This document shows positions 6,769 through 13,733 of a stretch of DNA of 29,765 bases, piece by piece. Both the position numbers and the translations under genes were made by a program. Below the pieces are notes generated by a model. That model searched no databases. It was not told where the DNA came from and saw nothing but the letters and a program-made list of their open reading frames with translations. Numbering within the stretch: position 1 is the stretch's first letter; each line of letters opens with the position of its first letter. The stretch spans positions 1 to 29,765 of IMG/VR virus record IMGVR_UViG_3300044489_000550; one strand, given 5' to 3'. Origin of the DNA: a virus.

Positions 6769-7370
6769 GAGCCGGTGTCATCCAAGAGCGCATGGTGAAT
6801 TTCATCCAAGAACATAGCAATTATGAGACGAGTCGGTCTTATTTGAGCATGAGCAAAATCGGGCATTGTCCGTTCCAGCAGTATAGTGATTTTGTGTACG
6901 GGATGCCTGCCTCACAAGATAGCCATCTGGGTGCATTCCTCGGTTACAGCTATGAGCGTATGGTCAAAGACATCCTGATCGGTGCTCAGGTCATGCGCAC
7001 TGCTGCAGGAAGGGAGTTAAAAGCGGAGTGGGATGAACGTTTGCGTGGTCATACCGACGGTGAGACGGTAGATGGCGACTTGATCGAGATCAAGTCGGTT
7101 AATAGGCACAGATTCGAGATCATCGAGCGAGAGGGGCGAGCGTTGCATGATCATTTCGAGCAGGTGCAGATGTACATGCACTTCGGCAAATATCAGCACT
7201 GTGAGATCGTGTATGTTTGTCGGGAGGATTTGCATATTATGGTGGTGCATGTCAGTTACCAGCGGCAGGTGGCGGAGGAGTTGGTTAGTAAGGCAAAATA
7301 TATTCTGGATGCGATTGATCGCGAGTTGCCGCCCCATTGCAACTGTGGAAAGTGTAAGGCGGCAAGATGA
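6765..7370 (+). CDS. PD-(D/E)XK nuclease, Cas4/RecB-like
   Basis: I start at ATG 6765 (GGAGGGAG upstream, ATGA overlap with the initiator stop) rather than at an upstream start in shadow sequence. The 201-residue protein shows the nuclease core: H-T-D-G-E-T-V-D-G-D-L-I-E-I-K-S at ~97-112, where D, E and K are metal and catalytic residues. It also has the C-terminal Q-V-Q-M-Y-M helix typical of RecB/Cas4-like enzymes, and a C-N-C-G-K-C tail. Such phage nucleases process DNA ends in replication or recombination. The early Cys and the tail Cys residues could hold an iron-sulfur or zinc site, as in Cas4; that is inference. Confidence 0.75.
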   Translation: MRAGVIQERMVNFIQEHSNYETSRSYLSMSKIGHCPFQQYSDFVYGMPASQDSHLGAFLGYSYERMVKDILIGAQVMRTAAGRELKAEWDERLRGHTDGETVDGDLIEIKSVNRHRFEIIEREGRALHDHFEQVQMYMHFGKYQHCEIVYVCREDLHIMVVHVSYQRQVAEELVSKAKYILDAIDRELPPHCNCGKCKAAR

Positions 7371-7382
7371 ACACTGAAAATA

Positions 7383-7394
7383 AGTGTATACTTG
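7383..7394. promoter_or_regulatory. Possible operator beside promoter 1
   Basis: AAGT-GTAT-ACTT is a small inverted repeat directly at the -35 region of the 7392-7421 promoter, preceded by another ACACT...AGTGT inverted pair (7371-7387). It may be a repressor or activator site; there is no partner to compare it with. Confidence 0.25.
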
Positions 7395-7421
7395 TGAAAG
7401 GAGATGCGCAGGCAATATAAT
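7392..7421 (+). promoter_or_regulatory. Promoter for RNA element copy 1 / holin operon
   Basis: A perfect TATAAT at 7416-7421 has TTGTGA at 7392-7397 (18-bp spacing, 4 of 6 bases of the -35 consensus). A transcript would start near 7428, about 17 nt before the structured RNA. Confidence 0.55.
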
Positions 7422-7444
7422 CAACTCAACAACCTCATAACTTT

Positions 7445-7488
7445 TGCAGTCCTGGTGTAGACCGGGACAATTGATCGGACATGATGCA
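7445..7488 (+). ncRNA. Duplicated structured RNA element, copy 1 (upstream of holin)
   Basis: The first 24 nt are identical to copy 2 at 13647. They are TGCA followed by a 7-bp hairpin, GTCCTGG, loop TGTAGA, CCGGGAC, which includes one G-U pair. After a variable 6-nt linker come TCGGA, two variable bases and TGATGCA. The flanking TGCA at each end can pair to close the element. It sits promoter-proximal and is followed at once by an intrinsic terminator. I do not recognise it as a known riboswitch or sRNA class. A cis antiterminator, an attenuating leader or a short independent RNA are all possible. Confidence 0.65.
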
Positions 7489-7520
7489 CCCGACGCTATC
7501 TTGGCGTCGGGGTTTTTGTT
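7489..7520 (+). terminator. Intrinsic terminator after RNA element copy 1
   Basis: Stem CCCGACGC (7489-7496) pairs with GCGTCGGG (7504-7511), with a 7-nt loop, followed within two bases by TTTTT. It lies between the RNA element and the holin ribosome site, so holin expression must read through it or start elsewhere. Confidence 0.8.
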
Positions 7521-7539
7521 AACTCGAAAGGAGTCTGTT

Positions 7540-7905
7540 GTGAATATCAACCCTGATGTGCTCAATATTGCTGTCACCATCTTGCTGGGTTTTGCCTCAC
7601 TGCTGGGGATCAGCAAGCTGATCGCTGCGCTGATCAACGTGCTGAAGCTGGTGGGCGTGGTCAAAGATGGCACGTCATCGCGCTGGTCCGCTGCGCTCAA
7701 CCTAGTGGCCTTCATTGCGTTGGTGGCCGTGGGCGTGTTTAAGCCCGGACTGACAACTGAATTGCTCGATGGCTATGCCGGCCAGATCGCTGCGGTGCTG
7801 CTCTTTATCCTCGGCTTTCTGACGCAGATTGTCGGGTCAAAGTCTGGACATGATGCGCTCAGTGATGCCGGCGTGCCGCTCATCGGCAAGTCATTCAGCA
7901 AGTAA
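7540..7905 (+). CDS. Holin-like membrane protein
   Basis: I choose the GTG at 7540, which has AAAGGAG at 7527-7533 (6-nt spacing); the frame runs 5' through the RNA element and terminator, which is not plausible coding. The 121-residue protein has three hydrophobic segments (~residues 6-27, 47-66, 76-97) and a short polar tail, a class I holin-like topology. Holins permeabilise the membrane at lysis. It precedes an HNH gene and the terminase block. Assignment is by topology and context, so it could be another small phage membrane protein. Confidence 0.55.
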   Translation: MNINPDVLNIAVTILLGFASLLGISKLIAALINVLKLVGVVKDGTSSRWSAALNLVAFIALVAVGVFKPGLTTELLDGYAGQIAAVLLFILGFLTQIVGSKSGHDALSDAGVPLIGKSFSK

Positions 7906-8264
7906 TGCCACAGCGCCCCCCACATCCATGTGCAGTGCATGGATGTCCCAACCTGGTCTATGAGGGCAGCCGGTGCCGATTGCATCGGCTGCCGTCTCCG
8001 CCTCGGGATACACGTCCCAGCGCAGGACAACGCGGCTATGGATGGAGTTGGAAGCGGGATGTGCGCGATCCATTCCTACATGCGCATCCATATTGCACCA
8101 ATCCATATGGTCTGCACGACTACCGCGTTCTGGCTGTGGTGGTGGATCATATCCTTCCAAGGCGGCGAGGAGGAACAGATGAATGGTCTAATTTGCAAGG
8201 ATTGTGTCGCAGGTGTGATAACACAAAACACTATCGCGATGGCTCGAAAATCTCGAAGGGGTAG
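7905..8264 (+). CDS. HNH endonuclease (terminase-associated)
   Basis: The 119-residue protein has an N-terminal Cys pair region and the HNH core near the C-terminus: V-V-D-H-I-L-P-R-R-R-G-G (~78-89), N95-L, then G-L-C-R-R-C-D-N-T-K-H, giving D-H...N...H-type catalytic residues with a CxxC zinc pair. HNH nucleases next to small terminase genes are required for packaging-site cleavage in several HK97-like phages. The start overlaps the holin stop (TAATG). A longer frame overlapping in another phase is a shadow. Confidence 0.85.
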   Translation: MPQRPPHPCAVHGCPNLVYEGSRCRLHRLPSPPRDTRPSAGQRGYGWSWKRDVRDPFLHAHPYCTNPYGLHDYRVLAVVVDHILPRRRGGTDEWSNLQGLCRRCDNTKHYRDGSKISKG

Positions 8265-8366
8265 GGGGGTAAAAATGTTTTTACGCGGGCTTCCGAACCG
8301 GCCGGGCAACCGTCCTCGCGCGTCCGCGAAATTCAGCAGGGGGGGGTAGATGATAAGTAGGCTATC
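8265..8366 (+). other. Intergenic region before small terminase 1; possible cos/packaging site
   Basis: The 102-bp gap holds G-runs (8264-8269 and 8339-8346), an inverted repeat GTAAAAATGTTTTTAC (8269-8284) and GC-rich short palindromes. In HNH-carrying HK97-like phages the cohesive-end site often lies between the HNH and terS genes. I cannot identify a nicking site, so this is a positional suggestion. Confidence 0.25.
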
Positions 8367-8846
8367 ATGCGTGGAAGGCGTCCCAAGCCGACCAGCCTGA
8401 AACGGCTGGAAGGTAATCCAGGAAAGCGCGCGCTAAATGACTCGGAACCGCGACCGAGAATCGTTCTGCCGCGTCCTCCTGCGCATTTGAGCGATGAGGA
8501 AAAGGAGAAGTGGAAATCTATCGTCCGTGAGTTGCATCCGCTCGGTCTAGTAACTGTCCTTGATCTTGATCAGCTTTCGATTTACTGCGTTCTGTGGATG
8601 CGCTGGGTGAAGGCGGAACGGATGGTTCGCGAAAAAGGTGAGATCATAAAAACCGCGGCAGGGAATATCATCCAAAACCCTTATTTATCCATTGCCAATC
8701 GCACGCTCGATCAACTGAATAAACTCGGTGCAGAGTTTGGAATGACACCTTCGGCTCGCTCGCGCGTCAAGGCGGAGCCGCCTGATGCGGAACACGAGCT
8801 CGAGCAACTTCTGTTTGGGCAGAGAGTGACAATTGCTAATGACTGA
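8367..8846 (+). CDS. Terminase small subunit 1, P27 family
   Basis: The 159-residue protein begins R-G-R-R-P-K-P-T and G-N-P-G-K-R-A-L-N, the hallmark N-terminus of P27-type small terminases. A helical middle and the conserved F-G-M-T-P-S-A-R-S-R-V tail near residue 130-140 follow. Small terminases recognise the packaging site and load the large subunit. A second full-length P27 small subunit sits at 11407. This copy is separated from the large subunit by two methylases, which is unusual. Overlaps the next start by 8 nt. Confidence 0.9.
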   Translation: MRGRRPKPTSLKRLEGNPGKRALNDSEPRPRIVLPRPPAHLSDEEKEKWKSIVRELHPLGLVTVLDLDQLSIYCVLWMRWVKAERMVREKGEIIKTAAGNIIQNPYLSIANRTLDQLNKLGAEFGMTPSARSRVKAEPPDAEHELEQLLFGQRVTIAND

Positions 8847-10185
8847 CGAACTCGAGCTCTCCTACATTGCCGAAAGCTTGCGCGGATTGGCTGTCCCGAT
8901 TGATGACCTGCACCTCGATCCGGCCAACACGCGCACCAATCATGCTCTGGATAGGATTGCCGCCTCGCTCAAGGCCTATGGCCAGCGGAAGCCCATCATT
9001 GCCAATCGTCAGCAGAACGGCAAGATCGAAGCCGGTAATGGAACTTGGCTGGCGGCTAAAAAGTTGGGATGGAATTGCATCGCCGTGGTCTATGTTGATG
9101 ACGACCCGGCGACCGCGGCTGCCTATGGCATTGCCGACAACCGCCTGAGCGAACTGAGTACTTGGGATCTCGACGCTCTCGGCGCGCTCATCCCGACGGT
9201 GGACGACCTGTTTACAGGCTTTACCCCTGGCGAAATCCGCGATCTTCTCGGAGAACGTGGAGATGGCCTGATGGTGGACCCAGGGCCACAAGACGAGCAA
9301 CCGGACAAGCTGCCAGAATTGCGCGGAAAGTGGAAAACGGAACTGGGACAAACCTGGCAGCTCGGACGGCATACGCTTTTCTGTGCGGATACCACCGCGC
9401 TGGATGTCGAAGGTTTGGGTTGGCAAGGAATTGCCGTTCTGACCATCACCTCCCCGCCTTATTGGGTGGGCAAGGATTATGAGCGCGAGAAATCCGAAGC
9501 CGAGATCGACCAATTCGTCGAGCGCGCCGCGGCTGTGATGGCGCACGTCACGCGCGTGGACGAGTCCCGCATCGTCATCAACACCGGCACCGGCTTCACC
9601 ACAGCCTTCGAGAAGCGCAAGAAGCGACAAGTGTTATTGCTGATTGACAAGTGGATGAACGCCCTCTACCCGCTCGGCTGGAACCTGCGCCACATCCGCC
9701 ATTGGCTGAAGGAAGGACAACTCGCCGCCGTTGCTCCCAAGACCGACTTACTCGATCAGCATTGTGAATTCATCGAAACTTTTGAAGCTGATGACGGCCA
9801 ACCGATAGACTTTACCGACACGCTCAATGAGCGCGATGTGCAGCTACTCGAAACCTACTATAACCGGGCGGGCAAGAACCGCGGCCAGGAACGCACCAAA
9901 CAGAAATGGGCGCTGCGCTCCTACTGGGACGATGTAAAAGGTACGGCCAGCGCCAACAGCCACGTGGCTGCCTTCCCGCTGGAAATTCCGGCGCGGCATA
10001 TTCTGCTTTATACCCAGCCCGATGAGATCGTGTTCGACCCATTCTGCGGATCCGGAACTACGCTGATTGCCTGCGAGATCCTGAATCGCGTCTGCTGTGC
10101 CGTGGAGATTGATCCAGGCTATGTGGCAGCATCCCTTGAGCGATGGCATGTGATGACCGGCGAGACCCCCAACAATTATGACTGA
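8839..10185 (+). CDS. ParB-domain DNA methyltransferase, TSPPY type
   Basis: The start is ATG 8839. Residues ~15-140 form a ParB/Srx-like domain (R-I-A-A-S-L-K-A-Y-G-Q-R-K-P-I at 39-53, E-A-G-N-G-T at 64-69, D-D-D-P-A-T-A-A-A-Y-G-I-A-D-N-R). Residues ~165-445 form an amino-methyltransferase with T-S-P-P-Y at 204-208 and F-D-P-F-C-G-S-G-T-T at 399-408, order beta-type. The TSPPY form is common in N4-cytosine enzymes, but N6-adenine cannot be excluded. Such fusions are frequent in phages and are usually orphan methylases for self-protection. Residues ~300-350 are an insertion. Its N-terminal domain is closely similar to that of the next gene. Confidence 0.88.
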   Translation: MTDELELSYIAESLRGLAVPIDDLHLDPANTRTNHALDRIAASLKAYGQRKPIIANRQQNGKIEAGNGTWLAAKKLGWNCIAVVYVDDDPATAAAYGIADNRLSELSTWDLDALGALIPTVDDLFTGFTPGEIRDLLGERGDGLMVDPGPQDEQPDKLPELRGKWKTELGQTWQLGRHTLFCADTTALDVEGLGWQGIAVLTITSPPYWVGKDYEREKSEAEIDQFVERAAAVMAHVTRVDESRIVINTGTGFTTAFEKRKKRQVLLLIDKWMNALYPLGWNLRHIRHWLKEGQLAAVAPKTDLLDQHCEFIETFEADDGQPIDFTDTLNERDVQLLETYYNRAGKNRGQERTKQKWALRSYWDDVKGTASANSHVAAFPLEIPARHILLYTQPDEIVFDPFCGSGTTLIACEILNRVCCAVEIDPGYVAASLERWHVMTGETPNNYD

Positions 10186-11410
10186 TCTATTTTGCATCTC
10201 AGAATCATTACGTCCCTTGGCAGTGCTGCTCAGCGATCTGCATGAAGACCCTGCCAATGCGCGCGTGGGCCATGACGTGGATCGTATCGCCGCATCGCTC
10301 AGAGCCTATGGCCAACGTAAGCCGATTGTGGCAAATCGGCTGCAGGGCGGGAAGATCGAGGCGGGGAATGGCACTTACCGGGCCGCCAAGCAATTGGGTT
10401 GGAGTCATATTGCCGTTGTCTTTGTGGATGACGATCCAGCCACGGCTGCCGCCTTTGGCGTGGCCGACAACCGAGTGGGCGAACTCAGCCGCTGGGATGC
10501 TGATGCTTTACGAGAGATTGCCAGCACCACCGGCGACCTCTTTACAGGCTTTGAAGCGGCGGAGTTGGAGGAGTTGGTCGGGGCTGCCGTTTCCACAGAA
10601 ACACCCCCGGTTACAGAGGATTTCGGCACCGAGTTAGATCGAGCCGAAGAATTGTTGATCAAATGGCAGGTAAAGCCGGGACAGGTTTGGCGCGCCGGTC
10701 TGCACCGGCTGATGTGTGGCGATTCCACCCAACGGGCGAACGTCGACCGGCTCATGGATGGGAATCTGGCGCAGATGATTTGGAGCGATCCGCCCTGGAA
10801 TGTCGCCTATGGGGAAGGCGATCATCCCGCTTATGGTCACCGCACCATGAATAACGATAACCTGGGCGAAAAGTTTACCGCCTTTGTGGACCTATTTGTG
10901 ACACAGTTCCGCAGCTTCTGCCAACCGGGCGCGCCCATTTATCTGGTGATGGGTGGCCAGGAATGGCCGGTGATCGACGCAGCACTGCGTAGGATTGGGT
11001 TTCACTGGTCGAGTACCATCATCTGGGTTAAGGATAGTCTGGTCTTGTCTCGAAAGGATTACCATACCCAGTATGAACCGATGTGGTATGGCTGGGATAA
11101 TCGCGGCCCTCGCTTAGTGGGGCTGGCGGACCGGAAGCAGTCTGATGTTTGGATGATCAACCGGCCAAAAAGGAGCGAAGAGCATCCGACCATGAAGCCG
11201 TTGGAATTGGTGGAGCGTTCGATTGCCAATTCCAGCCAGCCTGGTGCCATCGTGATGGATTTGTTCGCCGGGTCCGGGACGACTCTACTTGCTTGCGAGC
11301 AACTGGGCCGCGTTTGCCGCACGATGGATAACGACCCCAAATATCTCGCAGTCTGCCTTGAACGTTGGAGCCTTGCGGCCGGTCAAATGCCCAAGTTGGA
11401 GGAGCCATGA
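10178..11410 (+). CDS. ParB-domain DNA methyltransferase, DPPW type
   Basis: The 410-residue protein has the same kind of ParB/Srx-like N-terminal domain (R-I-A-A-S-L-R-A-Y-G-Q-R-K-P-I at 36-50, E-A-G-N-G-T at 61-66). Its catalytic domain differs: D-P-P-W at 204-207, H-P-T-M-K-P at 336-341, D-L-F-A-G-S-G-T-T at 361-369. The DPPW motif indicates N6-adenine methylation. The start overlaps the previous gene by 8 nt. A linker (~135-150) contains palindrome site 3. Together the two genes should give the phage two different methylation specificities. Confidence 0.9.
   Translation: MTDLFCISESLRPLAVLLSDLHEDPANARVGHDVDRIAASLRAYGQRKPIVANRLQGGKIEAGNGTYRAAKQLGWSHIAVVFVDDDPATAAAFGVADNRVGELSRWDADALREIASTTGDLFTGFEAAELEELVGAAVSTETPPVTEDFGTELDRAEELLIKWQVKPGQVWRAGLHRLMCGDSTQRANVDRLMDGNLAQMIWSDPPWNVAYGEGDHPAYGHRTMNNDNLGEKFTAFVDLFVTQFRSFCQPGAPIYLVMGGQEWPVIDAALRRIGFHWSSTIIWVKDSLVLSRKDYHTQYEPMWYGWDNRGPRLVGLADRKQSDVWMINRPKRSEEHPTMKPLELVERSIANSSQPGAIVMDLFAGSGTTLLACEQLGRVCRTMDNDPKYLAVCLERWSLAAGQMPKLEEP
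10589..10602. repeat. GTTTC-N4-GAAAC palindrome, site 3
   Basis: GTTTCCACAGAAAC lies in the linker-coding part of the second methylase and encodes V-S-T-E-T at residues 138-142. The integrase site at 28961 is its exact reverse complement. Confidence 0.75.
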
Positions 11411-11886
11411 CACGCGGGAGAAAACCCAAGCCAACTGCACTCAAGGAGTTGGCAGGCAACCCAGGTAAGCGTGCGTTGAATCATAAGGAGCCGAAACCTG
11501 TAGCAGGCATCCCAGCTTGTCCCAACCATTTGAGGGGCGCAGAACGCACGGAATGGAAGCGTCTCATTGCGGAATTGGATGAAATGAAATTGCTCTCCAA
11601 AGTAGATCGTGCTGAGTTGGCGCTTTGCTGCTCGGCCTGGGGCATGTACGTGAAGGCCTGCAATAAAATCAAAAAGCAAGGCGAAGTTATCATCAGTGAT
11701 CAGGGCGGCATGTATCAAAACCCGTGGATCGCTATTCGAAACAAAAGCATGGAGCAAGTACATCGGTTCTACACGGAATTCGGGCTCACGCCATCGAGCC
11801 GGGCGCGCGTGAAGGTGGACGCGCCGAGCGAGGAGGAAGAATTGGAGAAAATGCTCTTCGGCGGCAACGTGAGCGTTGGTAAATAA
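11407..11886 (+). CDS. Terminase small subunit 2, P27 family
   Basis: I use ATG 11407, which overlaps the methylase stop as ATGA and has GGAGG just upstream; the upstream extension is a shadow. The 159-residue protein has R-G-R-K-P-K-P-T, G-N-P-G-K-R-A-L-N and E-F-G-L-T-P-S-S-R-A-R-V, the P27 signature, and is the same length as the copy at 8367 but clearly diverged (roughly 40% identical by eye). Being directly upstream of the large subunit, this is the likely standard packaging partner. Confidence 0.9.
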   Translation: MTRGRKPKPTALKELAGNPGKRALNHKEPKPVAGIPACPNHLRGAERTEWKRLIAELDEMKLLSKVDRAELALCCSAWGMYVKACNKIKKQGEVIISDQGGMYQNPWIAIRNKSMEQVHRFYTEFGLTPSSRARVKVDAPSEEEELEKMLFGGNVSVGK

Positions 11887-11887
11887 A

Positions 11888-13588
11888 ATGACTGATTATA
11901 AACAGAACGAGAATCTGCATCCCGCAGAACAATATGCGAAGGATGTGACAGAAGGGAAAATCATCGCTTGCAAATGGGTGAAGTTAGCATGTGAGCGGTA
12001 TTTTCACGATTTGCAGCATGGTTCTAAGCGGGGACTCTATTTTGACCGCGAGGCCGCTGAGCGCAAGATCAAGATGACCAGCTTGCTGAAGCATAGCAAG
12101 GGTCAATGGGCAGGGCAATACTTTCATCCCGAGCCGTGGCAGCAATTTATCTATTGGAATGTTTTCGGCTGGAAGCGCGCTGATGGAACGCGGCGATATC
12201 GGACGTTGTATGAGGAGGTGGCGCGCAAAAACGGAAAAAGTACCGATGCAGCCGCGACAGGAATCTACCTCGCTTTTTTTGATGGCGAAGCGGGCGCGGA
12301 GGTCTACAGCGCCGCGACCAAGCGTGATCAGGCGTGTATCGTCCATTCCGAAGCGGTCCGCATGGTCAAGAAAAATAGCACGCTGAAAAAATATATCCGA
12401 ACGTACAAAGACAATTTGCTCATGGAATCTACGGCCAGCAAATATGAACCGCTGGGCGCCGACGCGGACAGCACCGATGGCTTGAATGTGCATGGTGTGA
12501 TCGCCGATGAGCTCCACGCATGGAAAAGTCGTGAATTGTGGGATGTACTTGAGACAGGAACAGGCTCGCGCCGTCAACCGTTGATGGTGGCGATTACTAC
12601 AGCAGGTATTGACCGGCAATCGGTTTGCTATGAGAAACACGAGTACACCTGCAAGATCCTCGAAGGCTTCCAGGATGGTTCATTTGTAGACGATACTTGG
12701 TTCGGAATTATTTACACTATTGACGAAAACGATGATTGGCGAGATGAACGGATATGGCCAAAGGCGAATCCCAACTTGGGCGTAGCGAAATTCTGGGATG
12801 ATATGCGCATGAAGGCGAAACGCGCCGATAAAATGCCCGCCGCACTCAATAACTTCCGCCGCCGCGAACTCAACGTCTGGGTGCATGGTGAGACCAAATG
12901 GATGGATATGGAGGCATGGCGCGCGTGCGCTGGCGGCGCTTCAGCCAAAGAGATTGCCATTCGATGTAAGAAACATATTGGCTTCGGCGGCCTTGATCTA
13001 TCTTCAACGTCCGATACTACTGCATTCTGCATGGTCTTCCCTGCAAAGGATGGCTATTATGATGTGATAGCGCACTTCTGGCTGCCCGAAGATGTTATTC
13101 GGCCTCGCACGCAGGAGGGCACGCATTATGAGGAATGGGTCCGTGAGGGTTGGATCACTGCCACGGACGGGAACGTGATAGACTATGATTTCATATTTGA
13201 CGAAATCGAACATGATGCGGACATTTATGATATTCCACAAATTGCTTTCGATCGCTGGGGAGCGGCACGCGTCGTTCAGGTGCTCGAGAAAAAGGGCTTG
13301 AAAATGCTACAATTTGGACAAGGCTATGCTTCGATGTCACCGCCGATGAAGGAATTGGAGCGGCTTATTATGGCAGGCAAAATCCGTCACGGCAATAATC
13401 CCGTCCTGATCTGGATGATGGATAACGTGGTGGCGCGCATGGACCCCGCAGGCAACATCAAGCCCGACAAAGAAAAATCGAAGGAAAAGATAGATGGCGT
13501 GGTGGCATTGATCATGGCGCTTGATCTGGCGCTGCGCAATCCGGTAAATGATTTGTCGGGTATTCTAGATAAGGATTGGGGCATGTGA
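11888..13588 (+). CDS. terL: Terminase large subunit
   Basis: The 566-residue protein has an ATPase with Walker-A-like V-A-R-K-N-G-K-S-T (111-119), Walker B V-I-A-D-E-L (204-209) and coupling segment (A-I-T-T-A-G). Its RNase-H-like nuclease has D370 (GLDLSSTSD), D455 (AFDRWG) and D536 (KIDGVVAL). This is the Terminase_1/HK97-like family that drives DNA packaging into the prohead. ATG 11888 follows the small subunit stop directly; an earlier TTG is inside that gene. Length is typical. Confidence 0.95.
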   Translation: MTDYKQNENLHPAEQYAKDVTEGKIIACKWVKLACERYFHDLQHGSKRGLYFDREAAERKIKMTSLLKHSKGQWAGQYFHPEPWQQFIYWNVFGWKRADGTRRYRTLYEEVARKNGKSTDAAATGIYLAFFDGEAGAEVYSAATKRDQACIVHSEAVRMVKKNSTLKKYIRTYKDNLLMESTASKYEPLGADADSTDGLNVHGVIADELHAWKSRELWDVLETGTGSRRQPLMVAITTAGIDRQSVCYEKHEYTCKILEGFQDGSFVDDTWFGIIYTIDENDDWRDERIWPKANPNLGVAKFWDDMRMKAKRADKMPAALNNFRRRELNVWVHGETKWMDMEAWRACAGGASAKEIAIRCKKHIGFGGLDLSSTSDTTAFCMVFPAKDGYYDVIAHFWLPEDVIRPRTQEGTHYEEWVREGWITATDGNVIDYDFIFDEIEHDADIYDIPQIAFDRWGAARVVQVLEKKGLKMLQFGQGYASMSPPMKELERLIMAGKIRHGNNPVLIWMMDNVVARMDPAGNIKPDKEKSKEKIDGVVALIMALDLALRNPVNDLSGILDKDWGM

Positions 13589-13601
13589 GGCGAAAGAAGA
13601 A

Positions 13602-13631
13602 TGACAAAACGTACAAAAATTGTGCTATAAT
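13602..13631 (+). promoter_or_regulatory. Promoter for RNA element copy 2 / lysis-portal operon
   Basis: An extended -10, TGCTATAAT (13623-13631), lies after an ATGACAA stretch at 13601-13607 that can serve as -35 (18-19 bp spacing). Transcription would start near 13638, about 9 nt before RNA copy 2. It lies in the gap after terL. Confidence 0.65.
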
Positions 13632-13646
13632 GAAAGTAATAATCTA

Positions 13647-13689
13647 TGCAGTCCTGGTGTAGACCGGGACGCCAGTCGGAAGTGATGCA
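13647..13689 (+). ncRNA. Duplicated structured RNA element, copy 2 (upstream of GH25 fragment)
   Basis: The first 24 nt (13647-13670) match copy 1 exactly, including the 7-bp hairpin with a TGTAGA loop. A 5-nt linker differs in length and sequence, and TCGGA and TGATGCA are then conserved with two variable bases between. The terminator directly downstream is in the same position as at copy 1 but has a different stem sequence. Conserved unpaired parts with a changed terminator stem point to selection on RNA structure rather than to a recent simple duplication. Confidence 0.65.
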
Positions 13690-13720
13690 ACCGGCCTCTA
13701 TTCGAGGCCGGTTTTTTGTT
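13689..13720 (+). terminator. Intrinsic terminator after RNA element copy 2
   Basis: Stem AACCGGCCTC (13689-13698) pairs with GAGGCCGGTT (13704-13713), with a 5-nt loop and a run of six T (13712-13717). It lies directly between the RNA element and the GH25 fragment, so the portal and capsid operon must be read through it if this promoter drives them. Confidence 0.85.
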
Positions 13721-13733
13721 TTCCAGGAGTGGA

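Noticed and set aside
7445-7488. tRNA or known riboswitch at the duplicated RNA element
   Set aside because: It has one hairpin only, no cloverleaf, no CCA end, and no match that I can recall to common riboswitch cores such as c-di-GMP, fluoride, preQ1 or SAM.
7930-8349. Alternative frame overlapping the HNH gene
   Set aside because: The frame at 7905-8264 carries the HNH motif; this one only has low-complexity sequence and a basic tail in the intergenic region.
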